NCBI GenBank assembly: GCA_038528235.1
Contig: JBCBEX010000128.1
Coordinates: 1-8,611 of the forward strand
Direction of reading: 5' to 3'
Source: JBCBEX01 sp038528235
Lineage (GTDB): Bacteria; Bacteroidota; Rhodothermia; Rhodothermales; Rubricoccaceae
DNA: 8,611 nt
Both the position numbers and the translations under genes were made by a program. Shown one piece after another: positions 7,317 to 8,611 of this stretch. Position 1 is the first letter of the stretch. Each line of letters starts with the position of its first letter. The notes under the pieces are model-generated. The model was not told where the DNA came from. It ran no database searches and was given only the letters and a program-made list of their open reading frames with translations.

Positions 7317-8611
7317 TTAATTTAATTGCACGTTACTATTGGTATTACTTCTAGATTTTCTAGTCTCAATACGTTTTCGATAGTCCTGCTTTTCTTCTTC
7401 AGACATGTTTTGCACCCGAATTACGGCTGCAGCGACACGTTCAATTCCAGGGTATTCCGACACCAATCGTCGAGCTATCGCCTCGATCGTAAGCGCTTCG
7501 AAGAGATAGCGGATCGGAACGTCGACGCGAAACACGTTCTGTAGACGAAGTGCCACCTGCATGGCGAGCAGGGAGTGGCCCCCCAGCCCGAAGAAGTCCG
7601 CCTCCCGGCTCACCCGCACCGGCCGGCCCAGCACCTCCCGCCACACCCCCTCCACCACACGCTCCACCGCCGTCCGCGCCGCCACGTACGTCGCCGACGA
7701 CGACGCCTGCTCGGACACCCCCCCCGCGGCCTGCGCCGCCAGCGCCCGCCGGTCCACCTTCCCGTTCGCCGTCGTCGGCAGCGCATCCACCGCCACCAGC
7801 CGCCCCGGCACCATGTACCCCGGCACCCGTCCTCGCACCGCACGCTCCACCGCCTCCACGTCGATCTCGTCCGCTCCCGCCACGAAGCCCGTGAGCCCGC
7901 CCTCGCTCCACACCACCGCCGACGACGACACCCCCGGGGCCCCCAACAGCGCCGCCTCCACCTCGCCTACCTCCACACGGTGCCCCCGCACCTTCACCTG
8001 ACCGTCCTCACGCCCCTCGTACACCAGACGACCGTCCCCCAGCCGCCGCACCACGTCCCCCGTCCGGTAGAGCCGCGCGCCCACCGCCCCGCTCAGCCCG
8101 TCCGGCACGAACGCCGCCGCCGTCGCCCGTGCTGCGCCCACGTAGCCACGCCCCACGCCGACGCCGCCCACGTACAACTCGCCCACGGCGCCCACCGGCA
8201 CCTCGCCGCCCACCACCGCCTGCGCTGCCACGGCGCGCACACCCGAGCGTGTCGCCACGCCTGAGTTCGTCGCCACGCCCGAGTTCGTCGCCACGCCCGT
8301 CTCGCCCGCGCCGAGCACGTCGGCCCCGAGCACGTAGAGCTGCGTGTTCGGCAGCGCCGACCCGATCGCCGCCGTCCCCGCCGCCGCGCTCACCGCCGCC
8401 GCGTCTCTGGCGACCTGACTCATCACCGACGACGCGTCTGGCGCCGCGGCCTGCCTCTCCGCGTCCCCCACCACCTCGTGCGTCACGTCGTCCGAGCACT
8501 CCGTCGGACCGTACGCGTTCAGCAGCCCCACCCGCGAGAGCCCCGCCGCCTCCCACGCGTCCACCACCGCCGACCACCGCTGCGCGAGCGCCTGCGGCAA
8601 GCCCTCGCCCG
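7317..8611 (-). CDS. Nonribosomal peptide synthetase, C-terminal part (adenylation - carrier - charged tail); starts beyond the right edge
   Basis: The frame is open from the right edge to TAA at 7317; 430 residues are visible. It begins inside an adenylation domain at GEGLPQALAQRW, just before the A5 motif NAYGPTECSDDVTH. Later motifs are GELYVGG, LYRTGD, the A8 region GQVKVRGHRVE, MVPGRL and A10 PTTANGK with the catalytic lysine at 7758-7760. The carrier domain has FFGLGGHSLLAM with the phosphopantetheine serine at 7572-7574. Only pocket residues A (position 322), D (330), D (331) and the lysine are visible, which is too little for a substrate call; Dap is possible given the neighbouring genes. 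Between YGPTE and GELYVGG it is 61 residues longer than the middle module (110 versus 49), through Ala/Ser-rich and repeat-containing insertions. After the carrier the protein ends in a charged, mostly basic tail (about 45 residues, MSEEEKQDYRKR then Arg/Lys/Ser/Asn-rich) instead of a thioesterase, so it probably hands its product to another subunit. GC drops sharply at about 7560, right after the carrier motif. Confidence 0.95.
   Translation of the reverse strand, partial: GEGLPQALAQRWSAVVDAWEAAGLSRVGLLNAYGPTECSDDVTHEVVGDAERQAAAPDASSVMSQVARDAAAVSAAAGTAAIGSALPNTQLYVLGADVLGAGETGVATNSGVATNSGVATRSGVRAVAAQAVVGGEVPVGAVGELYVGGVGVGRGYVGAARATAAAFVPDGLSGAVGARLYRTGDVVRRLGDGRLVYEGREDGQVKVRGHRVEVGEVEAALLGAPGVSSSAVVWSEGGLTGFVAGADEIDVEAVERAVRGRVPGYMVPGRLVAVDALPTTANGKVDRRALAAQAAGGVSEQASSSATYVAARTAVERVVEGVWREVLGRPVRVSREADFFGLGGHSLLAMQVALRLQNVFRVDVPIRYLFEALTIEAIARRLVSEYPGIERVAAAVIRVQNMSEEEKQDYRKRIETRKSRSNTNSNVQLN
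8245..8298 (-). repeat. In-frame tandem repeat, three copies of 18 bp, inside the adenylation domain
   Basis: Three adjacent 18-base units read on the plus strand as GAGTTCGTCGCCACGCC plus C or T. The last two copies are identical; the first (8245-8262) differs at two bases near its start (gagcgt for gagttc) and at its last base. On the coding strand they give a six-residue repeat, GVATNS-GVATNS-GVATRS. The array lies between core motifs A5 and A6 in a region where adenylation domains tolerate loop length changes. Copy number can change without breaking frame. Confidence 0.85.

Larger units (their letters stand above)
6940..7450. other. Low-GC island spanning the end of one NRPS gene, the gap and the start of sbnA
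   Basis: Hand counts per 60 bases give about 30% GC at 7321-7380, 38-47% across 6961-7260 and 48% at 7381-7440. The flanks are about 60% (6781-6900), 53-55% (7441-7560) and 73-80% (beyond 7561). Both genes stay in frame across it, so it is not an insertion that breaks them. It may be a remnant of a donor with lower GC. The borders are approximate. Confidence 0.7.

Noticed and set aside
7293..7330. Possible terminator or promoter in the AT-rich gap upstream of sbnA
   Set aside because: The hairpin is only six weak base pairs with no T-run. AT-rich hexamers are present but no paired -35/-10 elements can be supported.
7550..7894. Proline/alanine-rich plus-strand frame resembling a cell-wall or collagen-like protein
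   Set aside because: The composition is a by-product of reading GC-rich codons of the NRPS gene in the opposite frame.
7575..8264. Open frame of 229 codons on the plus strand, His/Arg/Pro-rich
   Set aside because: It lies antisense to a clear adenylation domain in extreme-GC DNA, where stop codons are rare. Its composition is low-complexity with no domain pattern.

Overview
The window is a densely packed stretch of one biosynthetic operon, with every gene on the minus strand; transcription runs from the right edge to the left. Reading in that direction it holds: the 3' part of a nonribosomal peptide synthetase (NRPS) gene (7317-8611, cut by the right edge), a sbnA-type gene (6265-7251), a sbnB-type gene (5182-6216), a complete one-module C-A-T NRPS (1758-5123), and the 5' part of a third NRPS (1-1715, cut by the left edge). 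The gaps are only 65, 48, 58 and 42 nt and I see no internal terminator, so co-transcription is likely. No stretch of 300 bases lacks a gene. I see no tRNA, rRNA, CRISPR or transposase.

How the parts fit: SbnA joins O-phospho-L-serine to L-glutamate, and SbnB oxidatively cleaves the adduct to L-2,3-diaminopropionate (Dap) and 2-oxoglutarate. The NRPS modules around them would assemble a peptide that probably contains Dap. The middle module has a complete set of specificity residues that reads as glutamate (DAKDFGVVDK). The specificity pockets of the two edge modules are mostly outside the window, so which one loads Dap cannot be decided here. The third synthetase opens with a TubC-type N-terminal docking domain, suggesting a direct hand-over from the middle synthetase. 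No epimerase, methyltransferase or thioesterase domain is present, so the line neither starts nor ends inside this window.

Organism: the sequence is GC-rich overall. TubC docking domains together with split NRPS genes are often met in myxobacteria and some other natural-product-rich bacteria, but the sequence alone does not fix the taxon. Composition is strongly mosaic. Adenylation-domain DNA at both window edges is about 75-85% GC by hand count. About 500 bp around 6940-7450 is only about 30-50% GC. The rest sits near 55-65%. The boundaries fall inside genes, and one lies at the carrier-protein core motif. This points to domain-level recombination within the assembly line and is, with the Dap cassette, the most interesting aspect of the window.
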